Assembly: GCA_013360215.1 (NCBI GenBank)
Contig: JABWCP010000013.1
Coordinates: forward strand, 47,396-111,395
Length of the DNA stretch: 64,000 bases
From: a bacterium
Lineage (GTDB): Bacteria; CLD3; SB21
Direction of reading: 5' to 3'
Part shown: positions 48,238 through 57,821 of the stretch, piece by piece
Position numbering within the stretch: the stretch's first letter is position 1
Layout of the letters: each line of letters starts with the position of its first letter
Notes under the pieces: generated by a model
Database searches by the model: none
What the model was told of the DNA's origin: nothing
What the model saw: only the letters and a program-made list of their open reading frames with translations
Translations under genes and position numbers: made by a program

Positions 48238-50484
48238 ATGATTTCCAAAGAAGAAGTTCTCGAATTTCATGCCCAGGGGCGTAAAGGGAAAATCGAAGTT
48301 GTCCCGACCAAACCCTGCTCGACCCAGCGTGATCTATCCATCGCATACAGTCCCGGTGTGGCTGTGCCATGTTTAGAGATCGAAAAAAACCCTGAAGACG
48401 CTTATAACTACACGGCTAAAGGGAATTTAGTCGCCGTCATTTCCAATGGAACAGCGGTGTTGGGGCTCGGAGATATCGGCGCTTTAGCCGGTAAACCGGT
48501 GATGGAAGGCAAAGGTGTGCTATTCAAGCGGTTTGCCGATATTGACGTTTTTGATATCGAACTGGATACTAAAAAAGTGGACGAAATCATCCGTGTCTGT
48601 CAGATTCTCGAGCCGACATTTGGCGGTATCAATCTTGAAGATATCAAAGCGCCGGAATGTTTTGAAATCGAAGAAACACTCAAAAAAACGATGAAAATCC
48701 CCGTGTTTCATGACGATCAACACGGGACAGCGATCATCTCCGGAGCGGCATTGCTCAATGCGACGGAACTTGTAGGCAAACGTATGGATGAAGTGCGCGT
48801 CGTCGTTAACGGTGCGGGAGCTTCAGGAATCGCGTGCGCCAATTTTTATATTAGCTTGGGTGTGAAACCGGAAAATCTGATTCTTTGCGATACCAAAGGC
48901 GTCGTGTATAAAGGACGCAAAGAGGGTATGAATAAATACAAAGAAGTTTTGGCCAACGATACGCCGCTTCGCACATTAGCGGACGCACTCAAAGGCGCCG
49001 ATGTATTTGCCGGATTGTCCGTGGCGAATGTATTGACCCAAGACATGGTTAAAACGATGGCTCGTGATCCCATCATTTTTGCGATGGCCAACCCGGATCC
49101 GGAGATCACGTATGATGACGCCAAGGCCGCACGGCCTGATGCGATCGTCGCAACCGGACGATCTGACTATCCCAATCAGGTCAATAATGTTTTGGGCTTC
49201 CCGTTCATTTTTCGCGGCGCATTGGACGTACGCGCAACCACGATCAATGAAGAAATGAAGCGCGCGGCCGCGATGGCGCTGGCTAAGTTAGCCAAAGAAG
49301 ACGTTCCGGATTCCGTATCTAAAGCCTACGGTGATGAGCGGCTTCGATTTGGTCGGGAGTATGTGATTCCCAAACCGTTTGATTACCGTGTGCTGATTTG
49401 GGAAGCGGCGGCCGTCGCACAAGCGGCGATGGAGTCGGGTGTGGCGCGCATCAAAGTGAATATCGAAGAGTATAAGGAACTTTTAGAGCGACGTCTTGGC
49501 AAATCTCGTGAAGTGATGCGTACCATGATCCATACGGCACGCAAACATCCTAAACGCGTGGTATTCCCGGAAGGCGCGCATGAAAAAATCTTACGGGCGG
49601 CGCATATTATTTTAGAAGAAGGTATCGCCAAACCCATACTTTTGGGGCGTCGCGAGCTGATCGAAAAAACGGCTGCTGAACTCGGCGTCAATATCAGCGG
49701 TGCGGAGATCATACATCCCTCGACGTCGGATAATTACCTGTCGTATGTAGAGAAATATTACGCGATGCGTCAGCGAAAAGGTGCAACCCTCACGGAAGCG
49801 CGCAATGCGATACGAAACTATACGACGTACGGTTCGATGATGGTGCGCTTGCGTGCCGCCGATGCGCTCATTGCGGGCGTGTCGCAGCATTATCCGGATA
49901 CGATTCGCCCCGCGCTCCAGATCGTCGAAATGGAAGAAGGTATATCAAGCGTCAGCGGTTTGTATATGCTGATCATAAAAAATCAGATTTATTTTATCGC
50001 CGATGCGACGGTCAATATTGATCCGAGTGTGGAAGAACTGGCAGAGATTGCCATCGTCAGCGCTCGCGTGGCGCGTCGGTTTAATACCGAGCCGCGTGTC
50101 GCCATGATCAGTTTTAGTAATTTTGGCAGTGCACGTCATCCGCATGCGGAAAAAGTACGCAAGGCCGTTGAAATAGTTCGCCAACGTGAACCCAAACTCA
50201 TGGTGGACGGTGAAATGCAGGCGGACACGGCGGTGGATGCGACCATACTTGAAAAAGACTATCCGTTCAGTACCCTCAAAGGCGGCGCCAACGTGCTTGT
50301 ATTTCCGGAGTTGCAATCAGCCAACGCCGCATATAAATTACTCCAAAAGCTGGGCGGCGCAGAAACCATCGGCCCGATCCTTATGGGACTCCGTTATCCC
50401 GTGCACGTCTTGCAGCGCGGTTGCGAAGTCAACGATATCGTCAATATGACGGCTATCGCCGTGGTGGAAGCGCAGGAAAAATAA
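48238..50484 (+). CDS. maeB: NADP-dependent malic enzyme with phosphotransacetylase-like domain
   Basis: 748 aa from ATG 48238 (a GTG at 48229 is an alternative). Decarboxylates malate to pyruvate. Malic enzyme domain (about 10-400): [55 protein letters not shown] and [11 protein letters not shown]. The C-terminal third is the phosphate acetyltransferase-like domain typical of MaeB, which serves regulation and oligomerisation. The small membrane protein gene starts 12 nt after it. Confidence 0.96.
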   Translation: MISKEEVLEFHAQGRKGKIEVVPTKPCSTQRDLSIAYSPGVAVPCLEIEKNPEDAYNYTAKGNLVAVISNGTAVLGLGDIGALAGKPVMEGKGVLFKRFADIDVFDIELDTKKVDEIIRVCQILEPTFGGINLEDIKAPECFEIEETLKKTMKIPVFHDDQHGTAIISGAALLNATELVGKRMDEVRVVVNGAGASGIACANFYISLGVKPENLILCDTKGVVYKGRKEGMNKYKEVLANDTPLRTLADALKGADVFAGLSVANVLTQDMVKTMARDPIIFAMANPDPEITYDDAKAARPDAIVATGRSDYPNQVNNVLGFPFIFRGALDVRATTINEEMKRAAAMALAKLAKEDVPDSVSKAYGDERLRFGREYVIPKPFDYRVLIWEAAAVAQAAMESGVARIKVNIEEYKELLERRLGKSREVMRTMIHTARKHPKRVVFPEGAHEKILRAAHIILEEGIAKPILLGRRELIEKTAAELGVNISGAEIIHPSTSDNYLSYVEKYYAMRQRKGATLTEARNAIRNYTTYGSMMVRLRAADALIAGVSQHYPDTIRPALQIVEMEEGISSVSGLYMLIIKNQIYFIADATVNIDPSVEELAEIAIVSARVARRFNTEPRVAMISFSNFGSARHPHAEKVRKAVEIVRQREPKLMVDGEMQADTAVDATILEKDYPFSTLKGGANVLVFPELQSANAAYKLLQKLGGAETIGPILMGLRYPVHVLQRGCEVNDIVNMTAIAVVEAQEK

Positions 50485-50496
50485 AACAGGAGACGC

Positions 50497-50901
50497 ATGC
50501 GCCTTTTTTTAAACGGTATATTTGTATTCATACTATTAAATCTTGTCGCATGCGCTGCTACCCAACAAACGTCTTATAAACGTAAAGAAATTACGATGGA
50601 CTTGTTGAGGGAACGCTTTTTAGATAAGAAATTTGCCGTTCGTATGCAGTTTTATATAAGCCGTGAAGAATTGATTGAGGAGACGGGTTATCTGAAATCC
50701 GCCGAGTCCGATAAGGCCGTGCTGTTCGAATATTATGATGCGCGAGACAAACAGTACCGCAATCTCGAAGTGCCGATACAAAATATCAATACGATTGAGC
50801 TTGCCAGTAAAGGCTCGGATCGTTTTAGTAAAACTCAAAAAGTCGCTATGGGATCAGCGATTGCGATGGCCTTATTGCTTGTGTTTGCCATTTCGATTTA
50901 G
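50497..50901 (+). CDS. Small lipoprotein with C-terminal membrane helix
   Basis: 134 aa. Lipobox L-V-A-C near residue 20. Core shares the K-Q-Y-R-N-L-E-V-P-...-I-N-T-I pattern with the 138-aa protein at 46069-46485. The last 25 residues are a hydrophobic helix (MGSAIAMALLLVFAISI). AGGAG is 4 nt before the ATG. Function unknown. Confidence 0.68.
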   Translation: MRLFLNGIFVFILLNLVACAATQQTSYKRKEITMDLLRERFLDKKFAVRMQFYISREELIEETGYLKSAESDKAVLFEYYDARDKQYRNLEVPIQNINTIELASKGSDRFSKTQKVAMGSAIAMALLLVFAISI

Positions 50902-50915
50902 TTAAATGAATGTTT

Positions 50916-50980
50916 AAGCTGCCCAAAATCCGTCTGTAATTCGTCCTACAGATCGGCTTTGGCGCAGCTTTTATTTTATA
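50916..50980 (+). terminator. Probable branched terminator
   Basis: AAGCTGC (50916-50922) pairs with GCAGCTT (50964-50970), enclosing an inner CCGTCTGTA/TACAGATCGG stem; a T-rich run follows. It ends the maeB unit before the phosphatase gene. Confidence 0.55.
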
Positions 50981-50993
50981 GGAGATCAAACAT

Positions 50994-52400
50994 ATTCGTT
51001 CGATTATTTTGATTTTGATAGACGGCGCACGATACGATGTCTTTGAACGCCTTCTTGCCGAGGGCCGTCTGCCGGCGATTCAGGAGCACATTGTAGCCCG
51101 CGGCGCTTACCGTCGCATGACCACAGTTTTCACGTCCACCACAGGCCCTGCTTACGTCCCATTTCTGACAGGTTGTTTCCCCGGCAAAGCCAATTTACCG
51201 GGTATTCGCTGGTTTGATAAAACGGCCTTTGCCGAGAAACCTTTTTGGAATCCGCATCGCTTCCGTAGTTATTGCGGATGGGAAGGGTTTTTTATGAACC
51301 GGGATATTAACCCCAATATTAAAACAATATTCGATCTCACCGAGAATCCGATTAACATATTCGGCCCGATCACACGCGGAATTCCAAAAAACAACAATCG
51401 CGGTCCGCTGAAAAAAGCATGGATGATCGCACGGGCACACAGTAATGGGATATACGAACCGGTAGACGATGCGGCGTTTGAAGTATGCATGAAAACGTTG
51501 GATGAACCCACGGCGTTTCGGTTTCTGGCATTACCCGGTGTCGATGGTATTTCGCATAATACGTTTCCTCATCACGAACGCGTCCTAGCGGCATATGAAC
51601 GAGCGGATCGCGGCATTGCGGCCATAGTCAGAAAACTAAAGTCCGCCGGACAATACGATCAAACCGTCATCGCCATATGCAGCGACCACGGTCTTTCGCA
51701 AACTCATACGCATTTTGATGTGCCGGTTTATATGGAAACATCGCTTGGTTTTAAAACGTTGTTTTATACCAATATTTTTCGGTGGAATCCCGATGCGTCG
51801 GCACAAGTTTCCGGCAATGGCATGGTGCACATTTATTTTAAAAACGGAGATTGGCGAAAACCGTGTTTTTATGAAGACATAATACGCTTCCCCATAAATC
51901 CGGTGGATGATTTTTTAAAACATGAAGCGGTTGATCTGGTGATAACGCGCATGCAAAACGGAGAAGCGCGCGTTGACAGCCGGCGTGGTACGGGTTTTAT
52001 AAAAGAAGAAAATGAGCGTATCCTGTATCGTATCGAAGGCAATGATCCGTTTGGTTTTGAAGTTTTGCCGCCGTCCATGTCGCGAAATGAAGCGCTTGCA
52101 AGAACATTTGAGACGAACTACCCGGATGCGCTAGTGCAGATCGTACAAAATTTCCATTCACCCCGATGCGGAGATATGATGCTTTCGGCGACGGTCGGGT
52201 ATGATCTGCGCTTTCGATGGGAAAACCCGGAACATAAATCGTCACACGGTTCACTGCATTGCGAACACATGATGACGCCCTTTTGCTGGAGTGTTCCAAT
52301 ATCGGCCGATCATGTGCGTACGGCCGATGTCTTTCCTTCTATGTTAAAAATTTTAGGACAAGATATCCCTGAGGGTATTGACGGCGTGTCGTTTGTTTAG
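50994..52400 (+). CDS. Alkaline-phosphatase-superfamily phosphodiesterase
   Basis: 468 aa if translation begins at ATT 50994. Metal site elements: ILILIDGARYD, a Thr nucleophile region TSTTGPAYVPFLTG, LPGVDGISHNTFPHH and CSDHGLSQTHTHFDV. Similar proteins are type I phosphodiesterases/nucleotide pyrophosphatases. The first TTG in the listed frame (51009) is inside the conserved beta strand; GGAG at 50981-50984 is 9 nt from the ATT, so an ATT start (or a sequence error for ATG) is likely. Overlaps the converging SEC59 gene by 4 nt. Confidence 0.85.
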   Translation: MRSIILILIDGARYDVFERLLAEGRLPAIQEHIVARGAYRRMTTVFTSTTGPAYVPFLTGCFPGKANLPGIRWFDKTAFAEKPFWNPHRFRSYCGWEGFFMNRDINPNIKTIFDLTENPINIFGPITRGIPKNNNRGPLKKAWMIARAHSNGIYEPVDDAAFEVCMKTLDEPTAFRFLALPGVDGISHNTFPHHERVLAAYERADRGIAAIVRKLKSAGQYDQTVIAICSDHGLSQTHTHFDVPVYMETSLGFKTLFYTNIFRWNPDASAQVSGNGMVHIYFKNGDWRKPCFYEDIIRFPINPVDDFLKHEAVDLVITRMQNGEARVDSRRGTGFIKEENERILYRIEGNDPFGFEVLPPSMSRNEALARTFETNYPDALVQIVQNFHSPRCGDMMLSATVGYDLRFRWENPEHKSSHGSLHCEHMMTPFCWSVPISADHVRTADVFPSMLKILGQDIPEGIDGVSFV

Positions 52401-53065
52401 GCGTTGCCGTACAAATTGAAATAGTTTATAAAAGACAATACAAACTCTTTCTCTTCCAAATATATCGGTTGTTTTTGCTGGATCTGAATCACCATCAGTT
52501 GCATGATACTGCCGCTGATGATCGGAATGCGCAGGTTATCGCTTGTGCGCATGGGCATGATTTCGGCTACGGTAGCTGTAAAGGCTCCGGCGATACGAAC
52601 CGAAAGCGGCAGATGCCCGAAGAAAAAGCTTATCCCCAAACAAACAGCAAAACAAGCCAAAGCGCCTTCAAGCGTTTTTTCTAAACCTAAAAGGCGTGTG
52701 CGACCGATAGTTTTACCGATCAGCGCAGCCATACCGTCTCCAAATATCAAAAACAACAAACACAAGACCGCCACATCTTTGTGAAATGCAAAGATTACCA
52801 AAAATGAAGCGATGAGTAAAAAGGTAGCCCCGCTGTAGTGATCCGTTTCTCCGTCGCGCAGCATAGAACCGAAAAAACGATTGAAAAACGCACTAAAACT
52901 CGGAATATATAATCGCAAATATTCGGTAACGATCGCGATGCCAAGCAGCGCACCGATGCACCACAAGGCCGTAGCGTAATCGGTCAGATAATAGCCGATG
53001 GGTATTATCGCCGCCGAAAAATGAAAAAATTTGCGACGTAATTCGAGTGTAATTGATAAGCTCAT
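52397..53065 (-). CDS. SEC59/DGK1/VTE5-family membrane kinase
   Basis: 222 aa, six or seven hydrophobic helices. Signatures: ELRRKFFHFSAAIIPIGYYL near the N-terminus and FGDGMAALIGKTIGRTRLLGLEKTLEG in the second half, which fits CTP-dependent lipid-alcohol kinases (dolichol, phytol or diacylglycerol). The exact lipid cannot be told. AGGA precedes the ATG. Confidence 0.85.
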   Translation of the reverse strand: MSLSITLELRRKFFHFSAAIIPIGYYLTDYATALWCIGALLGIAIVTEYLRLYIPSFSAFFNRFFGSMLRDGETDHYSGATFLLIASFLVIFAFHKDVAVLCLLFLIFGDGMAALIGKTIGRTRLLGLEKTLEGALACFAVCLGISFFFGHLPLSVRIAGAFTATVAEIMPMRTSDNLRIPIISGSIMQLMVIQIQQKQPIYLEEKEFVLSFINYFNLYGNA

Positions 53066-53113
53066 AAAATCCTGTTACATCGGTTCATGCTAAAAACATG
53101 ATTGCCGGCGGTA

Positions 53114-53893
53114 TTATTGCGGTGAGTTTATTAATCCTACGGATTTGGCATAACTGATAGCTTCAAACGTATTGCTGACATTCAGCTTTTCAATGATACG
53201 CTGGCGGTGCGTATTGACGGTATTAACGCTGATATATAGCTTGTCTGCGATCTCTTTGCTGATCAATCCTTGAGCGATGAGTGTGAGTATTTCGTTTTCG
53301 CGTTCCGATAGCGGCGTTGAACCGATATCTTGTTTGGGCGGAAAATGATATAATGCGCCGGTTTTAAAATTAAGTGCCCGCGCGGTGAAAGGATTGTGTA
53401 CATCTTCGAGCGGTGCCATATCCATCACCCCCAATCCCAACCACAGGTGGCCGTGGGCATCCGTTTCAAGACAAGAGTACTGCTCAATCACGGGAATGGT
53501 TTCCCCGGTTGATTTTACAATGCGATATGAGGTGACCATTTTATAATTTTTCTGTTCTGCCGCATCCAAATGCATGGCGAAACGCATAAAATAAATACCG
53601 GCTTGCAGCAGTTTGGGCAAATCTTCGTCCAGCACATGGTGATCCATGTAGGCATTGCCCTCCGCATTGGCGCGACTTACATCATACCCAAAAAGAGAAG
53701 TGTATTTGGACGAAAGGTAAATGTGCTCCTTGCGCTGTAAATCAAAAATGGACATAGCGCCACTGTTGACGACATCCAGTTGGTCAAGCAGGCGTTTGTG
53801 TTTGGCGATAATTTTGTCAGCCGATTTGGGAGGAACGATCGGCAAACTATCAAGCAGCGCATAATATTCGTCATATAGTGTTTTGAGTTCCAT
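53114..53893 (-). CDS. PAS-containing LuxR-type transcription regulator
   Basis: 259 aa. The N-terminal part (about 40-160) resembles a PAS domain (AMSIFDLQRKEHIYLSSKYTSLFGYD), and the C-terminal 195-255 is a LuxR HTH (LSERENEILTLIAQGLISKEIADKLYISVNTVNTHRQRIIEKLNVSN). No receiver, so ligand sensing rather than phosphorylation is likely. It diverges from the TonB-dependent receptor gene and may control it. Confidence 0.88.
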   Translation of the reverse strand: MELKTLYDEYYALLDSLPIVPPKSADKIIAKHKRLLDQLDVVNSGAMSIFDLQRKEHIYLSSKYTSLFGYDVSRANAEGNAYMDHHVLDEDLPKLLQAGIYFMRFAMHLDAAEQKNYKMVTSYRIVKSTGETIPVIEQYSCLETDAHGHLWLGLGVMDMAPLEDVHNPFTARALNFKTGALYHFPPKQDIGSTPLSERENEILTLIAQGLISKEIADKLYISVNTVNTHRQRIIEKLNVSNTFEAISYAKSVGLINSPQ

Positions 53894-53986
53894 AATCTCC
53901 GGAATACTGATTTATCAGTATGGCAATGTAGAGGGCTGTAAGATTACTTTCAAGCGTTGAACTTAAGTATGGAAAGGAATTTTACG

Positions 53987-56275
53987 ATGCGCATTTTACG
54001 CAGCCTGTTGTTATGGTCCTGTTTTTATTGTAGCTCGATTATAGGGCAAACGCCGGGTGGTACGATCAAGGGATTGATCATAGACAAAGAAACGAAAGAA
54101 ACATTGCCGGGTGCTAATGTTTGGATTGTTGGGACGTCGCGGGGTGCCGTTACAAAAACGGACGGTAGTTTTGAAATCAAAGAACTGACATCAGGAACAT
54201 ACAGCCTCTCCGTGCAATATATCGGTTATGCGGTATTTACCAAACCGGATGTGATTGTCCGTGAACAGCGTATCACACCAGTTTTGATTGAACTGTTGCC
54301 GGAAGATGTTGAAGGGGAAACTATCGAAGTGCACGCCGATTATTTTAGCGCCACGGAATCCGCTTCTACCAGTACGACCAATCTTTCGTCGGAGGAAGTG
54401 CGTCGTTCGTCGGCGGCAGCCGGTGATGTAAGTCGTATCATCGCCGGTCTTCCGAGTGTGGCAAAAACGGATGAGCAAAAAAACAGTTTAGCTGTTCGCG
54501 GAGGAAGCCCTACCGAAAATGCTTTTTTTGTGGACGGGATTGAAATTCCTAACATCAATCATTTTCCGACGCAAGGGTCCAGCGGCGGCGCCATCGGTAT
54601 CCTCAATGTGGATTTGATACAAGATGTTAATTTTATGACGGGCGGGTTTTCATCCGCATACGGTGATCGTCTATCATCCGTTCTTGATTTACGTCTTCGC
54701 GAAGGCAATCGTGATGCGATGGACGGGCAATGGGATCTCAATTTTGGAGGAACGGGCGGTGTTTTTGAAGGCCCATTCTCGGGCAAAAAAGGGTCATGGC
54801 TTTTTTCCGTCCGACGCAGTTATGTGGATATCATTGCCAAAATGATAGATGTTAATGTGACGCCTTGGTATGCCGATGCGCAATCTAAAATAGTATATGA
54901 TGTCGGAAACAATCATCAACTCAGTTTGATCCATATTTCAGGTTATGATGAAAACAACATTTCAAAAAAGCAGGGAAAAAAATTGGATATTCCTACTTAT
55001 GGCAAGGAGACGCACTTGCAAAATACGACCGGATTGACGTGGCGATGGCTGTGGAATAAAAAAGGTTATACTTTAGGCGTCGTATCGTTTTCCGCTATTC
55101 GCTTCGGAACAGATTTTAATTCAGCCCGAACGGATTCACTTTTGATAAAAAACAAGTCCAGTGAAAATTATATTCAATACCGGCAGACCGCGTTTTATCG
55201 GTTTAATAATTTTCACAGTTTAGAATTTGGTTGGCATGCCAAAACGGATGTTAATCATTACGATCAGGCGTATGGTGCCAATACGGATCCGGTGGGTAAT
55301 GTGATACCCTCAATGACGCTAAATGATAAGCTAAAAACATTTCAAACCGGTTTTTTTGCAACCTATACGATGCGTCCGTTTCAAAAACTGGAAACACAAA
55401 TCGGTACACGTGGTGACTATTTCTCCTATACGCAGCGATGGCACGTATCGCCTCGTGTGTCGGTCGGATATGAATTGACCACGGCTACATCTGCACAAAT
55501 AGCGGCGGGGATATATTATCAGAATTTACCGAAAAATCTTTTAGCGCAGAATAAGGCTCTTAAAAACAATAACGATCCATATGCGGTACACTATGTTGCC
55601 GGAATGCGGCACCGTTTTTCCGAAGATACACGCCTGACCGTCGAAGGGTATCTAAAAGAATATTATCATATGCCGATGGATCCGACACAACCCGGCCTTT
55701 TTGTGGTGGATGAAATCCAATATCGTAACGGTTTTTTTTACGATCATGCTACGCTAAATGATGACGGCAAGGCACGCGTCATAGGTATTGAAGTTACGAT
55801 TCAAAAAAAATTAGCACGACGCTTTTACGGTATTATCAGCGGTACTTACTATCAATCGCGGTATAAAGGACTCGATCATCGTTGGCGCGACCGCGTTTTT
55901 GATAACCGATTTATTGCGGGGATAGAAGGCGGCTTTAAACCGAATGCAAAATGGGAGTACAGCGGACGATTCATTATCGCCGGAGGTGCGCCCTATACAC
56001 CATTTAACGTGCCGGCTTCGGAAGCGGCGCAGCAAGCTGTATTTGATGTGAATCAGATTAATGCTAAACGGTATCCGGTGTATCATTCGATGAACTTGCG
56101 CGCAGATCGGAGATTTCAATTGAGCGGAAGTAATCTCATTACGTATATCAGTCTATGGAATGTGTACAATCAAAAAAATGTAGCTTCGTATTATTGGAAT
56201 GAAATCGAAAACAAAAAGGATAAAGCCTACCAGTGGGGGTTCGTACCGGTTTTTGGGTTGGAATATGAATTTTAA
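53987..56275 (+). CDS. TonB-dependent receptor with N-terminal carboxypeptidase-like domain
   Basis: 762 aa from ATG 53987 (AAAGGA 9 nt upstream; earlier TTG/ATG at 53957/53969 rejected). Signal peptide, a carboxypeptidase-D-regulatory-like domain (GTIKGLIIDKETKETLPGANVWI...), a plug (ENAFFVDGIEIPNINHFPTQ, GGFSSAYGDRLSSVLDLRLREG) and a barrel ending in an aromatic residue (LEYEF). The substrate is unknown. A strong terminator follows at 56294. Confidence 0.93.
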   Translation: MRILRSLLLWSCFYCSSIIGQTPGGTIKGLIIDKETKETLPGANVWIVGTSRGAVTKTDGSFEIKELTSGTYSLSVQYIGYAVFTKPDVIVREQRITPVLIELLPEDVEGETIEVHADYFSATESASTSTTNLSSEEVRRSSAAAGDVSRIIAGLPSVAKTDEQKNSLAVRGGSPTENAFFVDGIEIPNINHFPTQGSSGGAIGILNVDLIQDVNFMTGGFSSAYGDRLSSVLDLRLREGNRDAMDGQWDLNFGGTGGVFEGPFSGKKGSWLFSVRRSYVDIIAKMIDVNVTPWYADAQSKIVYDVGNNHQLSLIHISGYDENNISKKQGKKLDIPTYGKETHLQNTTGLTWRWLWNKKGYTLGVVSFSAIRFGTDFNSARTDSLLIKNKSSENYIQYRQTAFYRFNNFHSLEFGWHAKTDVNHYDQAYGANTDPVGNVIPSMTLNDKLKTFQTGFFATYTMRPFQKLETQIGTRGDYFSYTQRWHVSPRVSVGYELTTATSAQIAAGIYYQNLPKNLLAQNKALKNNNDPYAVHYVAGMRHRFSEDTRLTVEGYLKEYYHMPMDPTQPGLFVVDEIQYRNGFFYDHATLNDDGKARVIGIEVTIQKKLARRFYGIISGTYYQSRYKGLDHRWRDRVFDNRFIAGIEGGFKPNAKWEYSGRFIIAGGAPYTPFNVPASEAAQQAVFDVNQINAKRYPVYHSMNLRADRRFQLSGSNLITYISLWNVYNQKNVASYYWNEIENKKDKAYQWGFVPVFGLEYEF

Positions 56276-56293
56276 TGCATACTCTCTCTTCAC

Positions 56294-56324
56294 AAAACCG
56301 CTTCCATCCGAAGCGGTTTTTTTG
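56294..56324 (+). terminator. Terminator after the TonB receptor
   Basis: AAAACCGCTT (56294-56303) pairs with AAGCGGTTTT (56311-56320), followed by T-rich DNA. Confidence 0.85.
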
Positions 56325-56335
56325 TTAAAAATCGT

Positions 56336-56364
56336 TTGACAGCGACATACGTGTTCCCTATATT
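56336..56364 (+). promoter_or_regulatory. Strong sigma-70-like promoter of the PorV-like gene
   Basis: TTGACA (56336-56341), a 17-base spacer and TATATT (56359-56364). The gene start is about 260 nt later, so the mRNA has a long untranslated leader. I see no riboswitch or gene in that leader (56371-56626). Confidence 0.7.
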
Positions 56365-56626
56365 CTCCATGTGTTTGATCCCCTAACCCCCTCTATACGA
56401 AAGGAGATTTTGATCAGACAATTGCTACGGTTTCAATGACGCGAAAGCGATCTGATTAAAACTCACTCAGCCTTATTTCCGGTTGTTGTTATACGTCAAA
56501 GAAACGAAAATTTCTTTGTATTGGTTTTTTTAAATTTATTATCTTACAGGAGGTTTATCGTAGTACACTTTGCTAAAGGGAAAATCAACACTAACTTCTA
56601 AGAATCTTATTGGAGAAAAGAAATAT

Positions 56627-57736
56627 ATGCAGGTATCATGTTTGAAAAATAGCAACATTGTTGCGGCGATTTTTTTGATGTTCGTTTGCTCTTTTGAAAC
56701 ACAAGCCCAGACGAGTGAAGCGGGAGTTCTCTTTTTGCTTGTACCTCCGGGCGCACGACACAACGGTATGGGCCAAACCGGTGTATCAACGGCTAACGAT
56801 GCCAACGCCATTTACTACAATCCCGGTGCACTGGGATTTATTGCAACGCAAGAAACGCCTCGCGATGTCCAGTTTATGCACGTCAATTGGTTGCCGCAGT
56901 TCAACCTCAGTGATCTTTTTTATGACTACGGCTCTGTTGTTATGTATTTGCCGGATATCGGCGTTGTCGGATACAACTTCACCTATTTTAATATCGGCGA
57001 ACAACAGCGTACCAATGCCGCCGGCGATGATCTCGGAACGATTCATAGCTACGAATTGTCCACCGGAGTGACCTACGCTACAAAAATGACCGAAGATTGG
57101 GGTATTGGCGGCAATTTCAAATTTATCTATAGCAGTCTTGATAATAAAAAAGGGGCAGACAATAATACGGCTGAAGTTCAAAACGGCGTCGGCAGTTCCG
57201 TTGCGATAGATATTGGCGTGATGAAAAAAAACTTTTTCGTTGAAGACCTTACTTTCGGGGCGAGCCTTGTCAATGTCGGTCCGAGCATCGCTTATGCGGA
57301 TGAAGATCAAGCGGATCCCTTACCGACTAATTTGCGTTTAGGTGTGTCGTATCCGGCCTACCAATCCGAATTTAATAATGTTCTTGTCGCCTACGAAATC
57401 AATCGCCAAATTGTACGCGGACGCAGCACCGGTTCAGATCCTTTGATCAGCGGCAATTCTAAGTTTTTTACACGCTCGGCGATCTTTACAACATGGGCTG
57501 ACAATGGATGGCATCGTTTAGGACATAACATCGGAGCTGAATACACCTATTCGGATTTCGTAGCTATGCGAACGGGTACATCACTTGATTTTGCCGGTAA
57601 ACTTTATGATCTGACATTTGGTGTAGGTATTCGTTATGATGTATTCAAAATTGATTTTGCGTACTCTACAGGTTTGACGGAACGCTTCAATGCGAGAGAC
57701 GGGTCGCAGTTTTACAGCATCGGCGTTCGTTTCTGA
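56627..57736 (+). CDS. PorV/PorQ-family outer-membrane protein
   Basis: 369 aa from ATG 56627 (GGAG is 12 nt upstream; a longer frame to 56570 is rejected because the signal peptide begins later). Signal peptide up to about Q-A before Q-T. The mature start SEAGVLFLLVPPGARHNGMGQTGVSTANDANAIYYNPGALG is the PorV/PorQ/UPF0164 signature, and the rest is beta-barrel-like. PorV carries T9SS cargo to the surface, and the next gene encodes such a cargo. Confidence 0.9.
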   Translation: MQVSCLKNSNIVAAIFLMFVCSFETQAQTSEAGVLFLLVPPGARHNGMGQTGVSTANDANAIYYNPGALGFIATQETPRDVQFMHVNWLPQFNLSDLFYDYGSVVMYLPDIGVVGYNFTYFNIGEQQRTNAAGDDLGTIHSYELSTGVTYATKMTEDWGIGGNFKFIYSSLDNKKGADNNTAEVQNGVGSSVAIDIGVMKKNFFVEDLTFGASLVNVGPSIAYADEDQADPLPTNLRLGVSYPAYQSEFNNVLVAYEINRQIVRGRSTGSDPLISGNSKFFTRSAIFTTWADNGWHRLGHNIGAEYTYSDFVAMRTGTSLDFAGKLYDLTFGVGIRYDVFKIDFAYSTGLTERFNARDGSQFYSIGVRF

Positions 57737-57761
57737 TATCAATTTTTTAATGTATGTTCAG

Positions 57762-57796
57762 AGCCGAATTCTCCGCGCGTGAATTCGGCTTTTTTA
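57762..57796 (+). terminator. Terminator after the PorV-like gene
   Basis: AGCCGAATTC (57762-57771) pairs with GAATTCGGCT (57781-57790), followed by TTTTT. The next gene begins 26 nt later, so it is either read through or has its own promoter. Confidence 0.85.
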
Positions 57797-57821
57797 TATC
57801 TATCAATATTTCTAAAAAATC

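Noticed and set aside
50994-51011. Frameshift or pseudogene at the start of the phosphodiesterase
   Set aside because: The frame is intact throughout; only the start codon is unusual, which is reported as a finding instead.
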